Origin: Chitinophagales bacterium
Lineage (GTDB): Bacteria; Bacteroidota; Bacteroidia; Chitinophagales; Chitinophagaceae
Direction of reading: 5' to 3'
DNA length: 37,219 bases
Assembly (NCBI GenBank): GCA_021323755.1
Contig: JAJPKJ010000028.1
Span: 1 to 37,219, forward strand
Every line of letters begins with the position of its first letter. Within the stretch, counting starts at the first letter, position 1. Position numbers and translations under genes: made by a program. A model generated the notes under the pieces. The model worked only from the letters and a program-made list of their open reading frames with translations, was not told the DNA's origin and made no database searches. This document shows positions 18,181 through 26,275 of this stretch, piece by piece.

Positions 18181-18915
18181 TTAATATTGTTTGATGATGA
18201 TGTAGTAAAAGGGCTGATGATTTTTCTTCAATTTATTTACGATGTTATTCGGGTTGTAAATGATTTTATGTTTGAACGCATTAAGATCGTCAAGGCAATG
18301 ATGAAAATAAAAATCACTCATTTCTTCAAAACCAATGGAAGTATAATAATGTTTAGTTCGCTGAAATGCATTTTCCTTCTCGTCTTTCTTATAAAATGGT
18401 GTGTCGATGATATGAATTTCACCAGTTGATACCAGCAATGATAACGCTGTATTGATTATATCCGTGAAGGAACTGAAATACTGTATTGACGCAGCAAACA
18501 CGATGATATCGAATGCATGTTGTTTTAAAGATGCTGATCTGATATCTCCATAAATAAAATGGAGATTGTCTTTTTTTTCAAATACCGTAACCGCCTGCAT
18601 CAGCTCGATCCGGTTAATGTCCATGCCGGTTATCTTGGAGTTTTGTATTGCGGATAATCTTGAACAAAGCCAGCCATTGCCGCAACCGACTTCCAGAATA
18701 TTTAATGTGGTTTTCTTTTTTTTGAGTAATTCAATTAATTGTTCTGACGATCTTTTCCTGACGATCCATTCATTGGCATGCGGATGGCCTGGCTCAATTT
18801 CTGGTAATTTGGCAATTTGTTGATTGGAGTATATCCTTTGCTCGCTGACACGTACATTGTGATAATGCTTTTCAAAAGAATCCTGATATTTTTGTATTGA
18901 TACGTTTTGTTTCAT
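18181..18915 (-). CDS. Class I SAM-dependent methyltransferase
   Basis: A 244-residue protein. SAM motif I is LNILEVGCGNGWLCSRLS (about residues 70-87), followed by ITGMDINRIELMQA at the second strand, HFIYGDIRS, and the motif-II-like FDIIVFAASIQYFSSF near 135-150. This is a Methyltransf_11/12/25-type fold. The N-terminal 65 residues contain a charged helix (ERKRSSEQ-like: VRKRSSEQLIELLKKK) that may help recognise the substrate. It lies 1 bp from both neighbours, a B12-type radical SAM gene upstream and the SPASM-type radical SAM gene downstream. It is one of two methyltransferases in this operon; the acceptor is unknown. Confidence 0.88.
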   Translation of the reverse strand: MKQNVSIQKYQDSFEKHYHNVRVSEQRIYSNQQIAKLPEIEPGHPHANEWIVRKRSSEQLIELLKKKKTTLNILEVGCGNGWLCSRLSAIQNSKITGMDINRIELMQAVTVFEKKDNLHFIYGDIRSASLKQHAFDIIVFAASIQYFSSFTDIINTALSLLVSTGEIHIIDTPFYKKDEKENAFQRTKHYYTSIGFEEMSDFYFHHCLDDLNAFKHKIIYNPNNIVNKLKKNHQPFYYIIIKQY

Positions 18916-18916
18916 T

Positions 18917-20416
18917 TTAAAATCCCTGAATTTCCGGTTGACGATATCTCCATAATCGCTGCAATAGCTTTATTTCATAAGGATGTTTATAAAAATTAAT
19001 CTTGTAGCGCATGCCAGCGGTCAGGCGCATGATCTTTCGCTTGATGCTGTTTAAGCGTATATCCGACACTGTTGGATAATATCCGTTTAACACTGTTTCA
19101 AAATTTCTGATCTTGTCTATCATTTCCGCTGTAAGCCATGGTGTCAGCGGGTTTTTGCGCATATCAAAATTTTCCCATTCCGGATTTATCCAGTCTTCTA
19201 ATTTTTTTGGAAATGTAAATCCTTTCTGCAGCACTTCATTATACAACTCGGAGCCTTCAGTTGGAACGGGACTATACGTGTATAAAACGATTTCCGTTTT
19301 TGGGTTCGCCTCCTTTATTCTTTTAATGAAATTGATGTCGAAATCAATTTGCTGCATTACTTCTTCAGGAGTTGGCGCAGGCGTTCCGAGCACAAATGAG
19401 TATTCTGGTATAATGTCAAATTGTTTTAATCGCGAAGCAAATTCTTCAATTTGTTCGCCGGTTTGTGTTCCGCCTTTGTCCAATTGTTTCAATACTTTTT
19501 CGTTCCCGCTTTCTGCTCCAAAAAAAATGATTTTGCAACCGGCTTCACGGATCAGCGACAAGGATTCATCTTTGAATTTGTGCATGGTGTCAATTCTGGC
19601 CATTCCCCACCAACTCATTTTTTCTGGCTTTATCAGTTTTGAAAACTCAACACTTCTTTTTTCAGAAACAAAAAAATTGTTGTCATGAAATTCAATGGCA
19701 TCGGCACCCCACTTATCTTTTATGTACTTGATATCCTTATAAACGGTTTGTGCTGATTTTGCTTTCCATCTCGCTTCATAAATGGGGACTACTGCGCAAA
19801 ACGAACAAGTGAATGGACAACCTATGCTTGAATGATAGGCGAGTGTTTTATCGCCAAGATAAGTTCTACCAAGATATTTTTCTATCGGGTAAAATGTATC
19901 CAGTTTATGGTAAGGCAAAGGTTTCAAACTTTCCTGGTCGATCAAATCCTCTTTTGTGGTTTTTATTATGGTTGTATCAGATTTGTACGCAATATTTTTT
20001 ATGAACTCGTATGGGGTATTATTTTCTAATGCATCAATCAATTGGGGAAAGGCATTATCACCCGGTCCGTTAATAACAAAATCAACATAACCCGAATTCA
20101 GCACTACTTTATAATGATTGGTGGGGAAATATCCGCCCCAGATTATTATTGTGGAAGGAAATAATTCTTTTATCTTTTTTGCAAGCGGGATGGATTGCTT
20201 CATTTGAGGTCCTGGCATCACGGTAAAGCCAATATATCTATACTCGCCTGTATTTAGGTAACCCGCAATTCTTTCAAAGGAATCATTTTCGCGATTTCCA
20301 TCAACAATTGCCCAATCATATTTGCCCTCGACCGAAGCTGCAATATTTAAAATAGAATTGGGGATTCTGTATTTAGCAACGGCACTCCGAGGATTGAATA
20401 ATATTATCTTATGCAT
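18917..20416 (-). CDS. B12-binding-type radical SAM protein, first gene of the operon
   Basis: A 499-residue protein from the ATG at 20416 (MHKIILFNPRS); the frame is open to 20446, but the extra ten residues do not fit the family start. Residues about 1-135 are the cobalamin-binding-type domain: IIIWGGYFPTNHYKVVL (about 90-106) and VDFVINGPGDNAFPQLI (about 111-127). The radical SAM core has HSSIGCPFTCSFCAVVP with cysteines C200, C204 and C207, then FHDNNFFVSEKR and FFGAESGNEKVLKQLDKGG, and PEYSFVLGTPAPTPEEV. This is the layout of the class B radical SAM/BchE-like superfamily. It is a different subgroup from the enzyme at 12982-14439. The operon promoter should lie in 20417-20623, which is shared with the divergent methyltransferase. 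Confidence 0.88.
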   Translation of the reverse strand: MHKIILFNPRSAVAKYRIPNSILNIAASVEGKYDWAIVDGNRENDSFERIAGYLNTGEYRYIGFTVMPGPQMKQSIPLAKKIKELFPSTIIIWGGYFPTNHYKVVLNSGYVDFVINGPGDNAFPQLIDALENNTPYEFIKNIAYKSDTTIIKTTKEDLIDQESLKPLPYHKLDTFYPIEKYLGRTYLGDKTLAYHSSIGCPFTCSFCAVVPIYEARWKAKSAQTVYKDIKYIKDKWGADAIEFHDNNFFVSEKRSVEFSKLIKPEKMSWWGMARIDTMHKFKDESLSLIREAGCKIIFFGAESGNEKVLKQLDKGGTQTGEQIEEFASRLKQFDIIPEYSFVLGTPAPTPEEVMQQIDFDINFIKRIKEANPKTEIVLYTYSPVPTEGSELYNEVLQKGFTFPKKLEDWINPEWENFDMRKNPLTPWLTAEMIDKIRNFETVLNGYYPTVSDIRLNSIKRKIMRLTAGMRYKINFYKHPYEIKLLQRLWRYRQPEIQGF

Positions 20417-20623
20417 ACTCAGAAATTCAGTGGTTCTGTGATGCAATTATCATACGTTTTTTTTGCCCAAAAGTTGCCCGAATTATAAATAAACGCCTTG
20501 AAAAGCAACTGTTTCCAGCGCAATTCGTATTTATTACAGAAGCATTTCATAAAACGCAACTCACTCCCCAATATTCTCATCTAATTTTAGTCATTATCAT
20601 GAATTGAATACCATTTCAGGAAT
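20417..20623. promoter_or_regulatory. Divergent control region between two operons
   Basis: This 207-bp gap separates the seven-gene minus operon from the plus-strand methyltransferase-amidohydrolase-GT9 operon, so promoters for both must lie here or within the flanks. The plus strand has TAATTTTA at about 20582-20589, one mismatch to TAnnTTTG, without a correctly spaced TTTG. No convincing minus-strand match, operator or hairpin was seen. Confidence 0.4.
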
Positions 20624-21367
20624 ATGCTGGGAACTGTAAAAAAATATTTTAGAAATAGAAACAAAATGGTCGTTGAAAAAACTGCCGAAGATGCTTATGA
20701 TCTATGGGCGGAAACTTACGACAATCAGCCCGGAAACCTGATGATTGACTTGGATGAGGTCATTTTCTCGACATTATTATCAGAAGTAAGTGTTTCAGGA
20801 AAAAAAGTCGCGGATATTGGTTGCGGGACGGGAAGACATTGGGAAAAAATATTTTTGCAGCAGCCTGCCTTATTAAAAGGTTTTGATGTTTCTGAGGGGA
20901 TGCTAAAGAAATTGAAAAGAAAATTTTCGGGTTCTTCAGTTAAAAAGGTCACAGATAATCAATTTGTGGATGAAGCGGATGAATATTTTGATATTATCGT
21001 CTCTACACTTACTATCGCGCATATAGAAAATATGGGAGAAGCGGTTTGTTCATGGTCGCGGATGTTAAAGAATGGAGGAGAAATGATCATCACCGATTAT
21101 CATCCTGCACTTTTGAATGATGGCGGGAAAAGAACGTTCAGGCACGATCAGCAATCTTTGGCGATAAAGAATTTTGTTCATTCCTTGGAATATCTTGAAA
21201 AAATGTTTCACCAAAATGATCTTGTATTGATCAGTAAGATTGAAAAAAGAATTGACGATTCAATGAAACATTATTACGTTCGGCAAAATGCATTGCCAAC
21301 TTTTGAAAAATTCAAAGGCAAACCTGTAGTGTATGGTATGCATCTGAAAAAAAATGATACTCAATAA
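20624..21367 (+). CDS. Class I SAM-dependent methyltransferase (UbiE/Methyltransf_11-like)
   Basis: A 247-residue protein. AYDLWAETYDNQPGN (about residues 24-38) precedes SAM motif I KVADIGCGTGRHWEKI (about 61-76); the next elements are FDVSEGML, DIIVSTLTIAHIENM and a post-motif segment GEMIITDYHPALLN. This is a typical cytoplasmic Methyltransf_11-type enzyme resembling those that act on quinones, sugars or lipids. Its 3' end overlaps the amidohydrolase start by 14 bp, so the two are likely translationally coupled and act on the same substrate. It is the third SAM methyltransferase fold in this part of the locus. Confidence 0.87.
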   Translation: MLGTVKKYFRNRNKMVVEKTAEDAYDLWAETYDNQPGNLMIDLDEVIFSTLLSEVSVSGKKVADIGCGTGRHWEKIFLQQPALLKGFDVSEGMLKKLKRKFSGSSVKKVTDNQFVDEADEYFDIIVSTLTIAHIENMGEAVCSWSRMLKNGGEMIITDYHPALLNDGGKRTFRHDQQSLAIKNFVHSLEYLEKMFHQNDLVLISKIEKRIDDSMKHYYVRQNALPTFEKFKGKPVVYGMHLKKNDTQ

Positions 21368-22520
21368 CGTAAAACTTTACGGCGGGAATAGACCTGTAAA
21401 TATTATTGTTGATGGAGATCGCATCGCAGATGTGCCAGGCAACAATGATAATATTTCTTCGGATGACCCGTTGCAATTACATTTCAATAACGTTGTTGCT
21501 TTTCCGGGATTTATAAATTCTCACGATCATATCGATTTTAATCTCTTCCCTCAAATGGGAGATCGGTTGTTTGATAATTATAACGATTGGGGAAAATACA
21601 CATTAAAAAAATATAGAGAAGACATTGATAGGGTATTAAAAATTCCTTTACAGTTGCGTGTTTTGTGGGGCATATATAAAAATTTGTTGTGCGGGATAAC
21701 AACTGTTATTAATCATGGGCAAAGGATCGACATTGATGAACCTGTGATAAATGTTTTTCAAAATTGTCATTGCCTGCATTCGGTTGAATTTGAGAAAAAC
21801 TGGAAATACAAACTGAATGGGAGCTCTTCAGAGAAATTATTTGTAATTCATATTGGCGAAGGGAAAGATGCATATTCAAAAAAGGAGATTGACAAACTAA
21901 TCCGGTGGAATTTGTTTCGAAAGAATATTATTGGCGTTCACGGTATTGCGATGACAGAAAAACAAGCTGAATCATTCAAAGCTTTGGTTTGGTGCCCTGC
22001 ATCAAATTATTTTATGTTCAATGAAACTGCACGAGTTGATATTTTAAAAGAAAACACATCAGTTATTTTTGGAACAGATTCAACATTGACGGCAGGTTGG
22101 AACTTGTGGGATCATTTGCGGCAGGCAAAAGAAGCATCATTGGTTAACGACGAAGAGCTGTTTTCCATGCTTACACTGAAACCTGCTACGGTATGGGGTT
22201 TTGGGAATTTGGGAGCGATTGAAAAAAATAAGGCTGCCGATATTGTAATTGCTAAGTCAAAAAGTGCCAATAACAGTAGCGAGCATTTTTTTAAGACCAA
22301 CCCGGAGGATATCCTATTGATCGTGCATAATGGTTCAATAAAACTATTTGATTCGGTATTGCTGGAACAACTACAAAAAGATGAGATTTCAAAAATGAGT
22401 TTCAGCAAGATAATTGTTAATGGTTCTGAGAAATATGTTTATGGTGATTTGCCGGCATTGATCAAAGAAGTAAAGAAATATTATCCTGAAGTCATTTTCC
22501 CAATTGTTTCAACTGAATAA
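21354..22520 (+). CDS. Amidohydrolase/deaminase-like metal-dependent hydrolase
   Basis: A 388-residue amidohydrolase-superfamily protein (PF01979) with all expected metal ligands: HxH at H57/H59 in INSHDHID, H166 in VIHIGEG, H196 in GVHGIAM and D242 in IFGTDSTL. WCPASNYFMFNE (about 213-224) resembles the CPxSN motif of SAH/MTA and guanine-deaminase-type members, and there is no obvious carboxylated Lys, which suggests a mononuclear deaminase-like site. The C-terminus returns to the composite beta-domain (GNLGAIEKNKAADIVIAK). Possible reactions are hydrolytic deamination or amide hydrolysis of a sugar or nucleoside intermediate. It overlaps the methyltransferase by 14 bp and is followed after 5 bp by a GT9 gene. 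Confidence 0.82.
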   Translation: MILNNVKLYGGNRPVNIIVDGDRIADVPGNNDNISSDDPLQLHFNNVVAFPGFINSHDHIDFNLFPQMGDRLFDNYNDWGKYTLKKYREDIDRVLKIPLQLRVLWGIYKNLLCGITTVINHGQRIDIDEPVINVFQNCHCLHSVEFEKNWKYKLNGSSSEKLFVIHIGEGKDAYSKKEIDKLIRWNLFRKNIIGVHGIAMTEKQAESFKALVWCPASNYFMFNETARVDILKENTSVIFGTDSTLTAGWNLWDHLRQAKEASLVNDEELFSMLTLKPATVWGFGNLGAIEKNKAADIVIAKSKSANNSSEHFFKTNPEDILLIVHNGSIKLFDSVLLEQLQKDEISKMSFSKIIVNGSEKYVYGDLPALIKEVKKYYPEVIFPIVSTE

Positions 22521-22525
22521 ATGTC

Positions 22526-23536
22526 ATGGATATCGTTGCTAAAGCATGGAAGAAAAAAAAGCTGCCAAAAAAGATATTGGCAATTCGGCTGCATGCAATG
22601 GGCGACGTTATTATTACCCTGCCTTATTTACAATATTTGCGAAATAATTTACCATCTTCAATACGTATTGATTATCTAACGCTTGAAGAATCGGCGGCAA
22701 TTCCTAAAAACATTTTCTTGTTCAATAAAGTTTTTAAAATTCGGGGAGGGCGAAATTTTTATAAACAATTATTTTTTGCATGTTTGCTTTTGCCCAAATT
22801 ATTTTTTTATCGCTACGATATGGTTTTGGATCTGCAAGATGCATTCATCAGCAGATTGGTAAGAAAAGTACTTTTGCCAAACGCCTGGACAACATTCGAT
22901 CGTTTTTCCCCGATTCCTGCGGGTGAACGAACGCGATTAACAATGGAAGCAATCGGGCTGGGTAAAATAAATGCATTTACTCATTTTACTTTAAAAAATG
23001 AACTTGGTATTGAAGGCTTGCTACAAACCAATGGCTGGCAGAATAATAATGAGTTGATCATTTTAAACCCGGCTGGTGCTTTTCCAACTCGTAATTGGCC
23101 AATGGAAAATTATATTTCATTTGCGAAATTATGGGCGCAGGAATTTCCGCAAACTCAATTTCTCGTTCTTGGGATTAATACAGTTGCGGAAAAAGCAGAT
23201 TATTTTAAATCTCAATTGGGGGAACGTCTCATTAATCTTGTAAATAAAACAACTCCGGCGCAAGCTTTCGCAATTATACAGCGGATAAAATTGGTATTGA
23301 CCGAAGACTCCGGATTGATGCACATGGCCTGGGTTTCGGGTGTTTCCACCCTTGCGATATTTGGCTCTACACGTGGCTTTCATGCTCGGCCACTTGGTGA
23401 AAAATCATTTTTATTTGACTCATCTGATCTTCTTTGTGGAAATTGTATGTTGGAAATTTGCAAATTCGGCGACAATCACTGTCTTACTCGTTACACCCCG
23501 GAAATGATTTTTAAAAGGGCGCTTGAATTAGTGTGA
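22526..23536 (+). CDS. Glycosyltransferase family 9 (heptosyltransferase-like)
   Basis: A 336-residue GT-B enzyme of the heptosyltransferase family (PF01075). The N-terminus has KKILAIRLHAMGDVIITLP (about residues 16-34), where the Asp after MG corresponds to the catalytic-type Asp of WaaC/WaaF. The donor domain has ILNPAGAFPTRNWP near 178-191 and LTEDSGLMHMAWVSGVSTL near 257-275. Such enzymes add ADP-heptose or related sugars to the LPS core, but Bacteroidota GT9 proteins also serve other glycans. It ends 6 bp from the end of the convergent GT4 gene, and no terminator fits in that space. Confidence 0.88.
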   Translation: MDIVAKAWKKKKLPKKILAIRLHAMGDVIITLPYLQYLRNNLPSSIRIDYLTLEESAAIPKNIFLFNKVFKIRGGRNFYKQLFFACLLLPKLFFYRYDMVLDLQDAFISRLVRKVLLPNAWTTFDRFSPIPAGERTRLTMEAIGLGKINAFTHFTLKNELGIEGLLQTNGWQNNNELIILNPAGAFPTRNWPMENYISFAKLWAQEFPQTQFLVLGINTVAEKADYFKSQLGERLINLVNKTTPAQAFAIIQRIKLVLTEDSGLMHMAWVSGVSTLAIFGSTRGFHARPLGEKSFLFDSSDLLCGNCMLEICKFGDNHCLTRYTPEMIFKRALELV

Positions 23537-23542
23537 TATCAA

Positions 23543-24598
23543 TTATAAGAATAAATTCATCATTGCTTTTGCTGTATCATCAATTAGAAATGGAGCTACA
23601 GAAGTGAATTCGGTTTCATTATTGTTCAATAGTTGAACTGCTTTGCCGATCATTTCTTTTTTAGTTTCCACAATATGCCAGTGATTGATTTTTCGCTTCA
23701 TCGGTTCGCAAAAGCTGATAACGTGACCGCCGGCACATAGTGCTTCCAGACAGGCACTGCTAAAGCCTTCATATGAAGATGTGTGTAAGAATAATTTACT
23801 TCTTTGCATTATTTTCATTACTTCAGCATGAGATATTTCTCCGGTCAATGTGATATTATTTTCCAGGTTCGATTTTTTTATTAATGTGTTCAAATTATCT
23901 TCTTCTTCACCTCCTCCGCATAATATTACTTTTAGTGTTGGAAAGTTTCTGGTCATTTCTTTTATTACCTCAATAAAGATATCATAGCGTTTTAAAAAGA
24001 TTAGAGAACCGGATGCACAAACATCAATATCTTTTTCAGTGATATTTTGAAAAAATAAGCTCGTATCGATTCCATTTGGAATGATATGTTCAGGATGAAT
24101 TTTATAATTCAAAAAAAACTCGATGGACAATGAATCGGAGAGGGCAATTAATTGATGGGAATCAGGACGAATATATTTTATCATTTTATTGCCTTTGCGC
24201 GCATCCTGCCCTAATATCCAGCAATAATGTCTGAGTTTATTTTTTTTAGCAAACCATTTGCCAATAAGTGCAGTTTCTGTGCACCAAAGACTCAGTAGAC
24301 CAATAATATTTTCTTCCTTATCGATCATTTTTAATTTTCTCCAAACCATTTGCCAGAGCCGTAAGCGAAAAAAATGTCCTTTATTTCGACCTGAAAATGA
24401 AATCACTTCGTTTGCATTCCAGTGATAGGTTGACTTTTTGAATGGATATTCAAAAGCGAGAACGATTATTTTAAGTCGGGGAAAATGTTTGTTTAGAGAT
24501 CGCACAAAGGACTGTTGCGCCGGAAGGCAAGTCGTATCCTTTTCATTTTCAGGAAAACCTGGTGAAAGTATGATCAACGTTTTGTTTTTCTCATTCAT
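23543..24598 (-). CDS. Glycosyltransferase family 4 (GT-B)
   Basis: A 351-residue GT4-like enzyme. The donor-binding half has IIPNGIDTSLFF (about residues 171-182), VILCGGGEEEDNL (about 219-231), NITLTGEISHAEVMKIM and the EX7E motif in YEGFSSACLEALCAGGHVIS (about 278-297). The N-terminal half (LIILSPGFPENEKDTTCLPA) matches acceptor domains of capsule and EPS transferases. It is the last gene of the long minus-strand unit led by the ECF sigma gene, and its start overlaps the ABC transporter stop by 8 bp. It probably acts on the glycan begun by the sugar transferase two genes upstream. The sugar is unknown. Confidence 0.88.
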   Translation of the reverse strand: MNEKNKTLIILSPGFPENEKDTTCLPAQQSFVRSLNKHFPRLKIIVLAFEYPFKKSTYHWNANEVISFSGRNKGHFFRLRLWQMVWRKLKMIDKEENIIGLLSLWCTETALIGKWFAKKNKLRHYCWILGQDARKGNKMIKYIRPDSHQLIALSDSLSIEFFLNYKIHPEHIIPNGIDTSLFFQNITEKDIDVCASGSLIFLKRYDIFIEVIKEMTRNFPTLKVILCGGGEEEDNLNTLIKKSNLENNITLTGEISHAEVMKIMQRSKLFLHTSSYEGFSSACLEALCAGGHVISFCEPMKRKINHWHIVETKKEMIGKAVQLLNNNETEFTSVAPFLIDDTAKAMMNLFL

Positions 24599-26270
24599 TT
24601 AGAGAAATGATTTTATTGCAATAAGAGAAACTGTTTTTATTATGCGTGATGAGGATTATTATTTTGCCTTGTAAAGCTAATGATTGCAGTAGTTTGAGCA
24701 TATTCATTTCAGAAGCTTCATCCATTTCCGTAAATGCTTCGTCCAGAATAATAACATCAGCTAATTTATATAATGCCCTTGCAAAAGTGATCCTTTGTCT
24801 TTCGCCTCCGCTAATGTTTTTGCCATTTTCATCAATGATATAATCCAGATTTTCCCGAGATGTTTTTAGCATCTTGGTAATGCCCGTCACCTGAATGATC
24901 TGCTCTAATTTTTCTCTATCATGTATATCATTATCCAACAATATATTTTTTAAAATGGTATCATGGATAAAAAACGGCTGTTGTTTGGTATAGGATATTC
25001 TTTTTAAAAATGAATGCCGTTCAATATTATTTGTTTTCTGATCGTTTATCTTAATTGATCCGGATTTGGGTTCCAGAAACCCCAGCAATAAATTGATTAT
25101 AGTTGTTTTTCCTTTTCCTGAAACGCCGCAAATGCCTACAAAATCGCTGCTATGGATTTTAAAATTCAGGTCATTGATGATTCTTTTGTCATTGTAATAG
25201 AATGATACGTTTTCAAATTCGATGGATGAAATTTTACTAACATTGTTTTTCTGAATTTCTAAGGGAGAATAATCATTTGTGAGTATATCAGCAACCGTAA
25301 AATTATATGCTTTTATTTGCCCAAGGCTGTTCAATATTTTTACAATGCCGGGAATTATTTTGTAAGCAGCTCCCATAAAAGCGCCGATCAATAGTATTGA
25401 AATACCAGTGCGATTATATTCCTTACTTAGAATTATTAAAACGACCAAACCAAGAATGGCAAATATTTCGATAATGCGTGAAGGCAGTCCCTGGATCGTT
25501 TGCTGGTCCGCGATATGCAGGTTCAGTTTTTTTTGAAATTCTTTAAACCTATTTAAAAAAAAAAGGTTCTTGTCGTAAACATTGCTTTCCACAAAACCAG
25601 TCAGGGCTTCCTGCAAATATTGAATGCTTTTTTCACTGTTTTGTTTTGCCTGGTATCTCAATGATTGTAATTTTTTCTTCATCAGCCATGCGGCTAAAAC
25701 AACAGGGGGAATTATGACGCATAAAAGCAACAGAAATAATTTGGCATTTAAAATCAAAATGGAGACAATGGTTATAAGTATTAGTACTGATTGGCTGATC
25801 ACCTGTTGTAAACTTAATAGAACATATTGCCCGAATTGAATTGCCTGCTGACTTATTTTGCGAATATGTACGGATGAATCTGTGTGTGCATAATTGCTAT
25901 AATCTGAGGAAAGATAGTTTGTCAGGCTCTTTTCCGATATCCTTAACGATACCTTGTAAACGAATTGAAATTGCTTTCTCAAAATAAAGAATCCAATTAA
26001 ATTCTTTAGTGTAAATAAGAAAAAGAAAATAATGATTGTGGAATATGAATGTTTGGTTAGGAGATCAGCTAAAAATGTAAACCTGAAATGGGCATTATCA
26101 GGTTGCGTGTAGAAATTAATGATCAGGATAAGCGCACCGAGAAAAAGAATATCAAGAATATTTATGAGAATATCCAGGGTTGTGACAAAAAACAATTTTC
26201 GGTTTTCTCTACCTGTTAATATTGATAAGATATTTTTTGCAACTTGTTTCAAATTGGGTTGCTTTTGCAA
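24591..26270 (-). CDS. ABC exporter, fused membrane and ATPase domains (lipid/glycan flippase-like)
   Basis: About 559 residues from a TTG at 26270. The frame is open to an ATG at 26351, but that would overlap the sugar transferase gene by 76 bp, and the extra 27 residues look like out-of-frame translation. The TTG lies just past the upstream stop with AGAAGG before it. Residues 1-310 form a six-helix exporter domain (PF00664). The ATPase domain has Walker A GVSGKGKTT near 378, Q-loop KQQPFF, signature ISGGERQR near 485, Walker B VIILDEAF near 508, D-loop EMDE and H-loop ITHN near 543. Only one half-transporter is present, so a homodimer is expected. It resembles PglK/MsbA-type flippases and may move a lipid-linked glycan. 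Confidence 0.85.
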   Translation of the reverse strand: MQKQPNLKQVAKNILSILTGRENRKLFFVTTLDILINILDILFLGALILIINFYTQPDNAHFRFTFLADLLTKHSYSTIIIFFFLFTLKNLIGFFILRKQFQFVYKVSLRISEKSLTNYLSSDYSNYAHTDSSVHIRKISQQAIQFGQYVLLSLQQVISQSVLILITIVSILILNAKLFLLLLCVIIPPVVLAAWLMKKKLQSLRYQAKQNSEKSIQYLQEALTGFVESNVYDKNLFFLNRFKEFQKKLNLHIADQQTIQGLPSRIIEIFAILGLVVLIILSKEYNRTGISILLIGAFMGAAYKIIPGIVKILNSLGQIKAYNFTVADILTNDYSPLEIQKNNVSKISSIEFENVSFYYNDKRIINDLNFKIHSSDFVGICGVSGKGKTTIINLLLGFLEPKSGSIKINDQKTNNIERHSFLKRISYTKQQPFFIHDTILKNILLDNDIHDREKLEQIIQVTGITKMLKTSRENLDYIIDENGKNISGGERQRITFARALYKLADVIILDEAFTEMDEASEMNMLKLLQSLALQGKIIILITHNKNSFSYCNKIISLNE

Positions 26271-26275
26271 TGATT

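Noticed and set aside
19113-19688. A 191-codon plus-strand frame antisense to the first radical SAM gene
   Set aside because: It lies wholly opposite a gene with clear radical SAM motifs, has a Ser/Phe/Cys-rich composition typical of antisense translation, and shows no family features.
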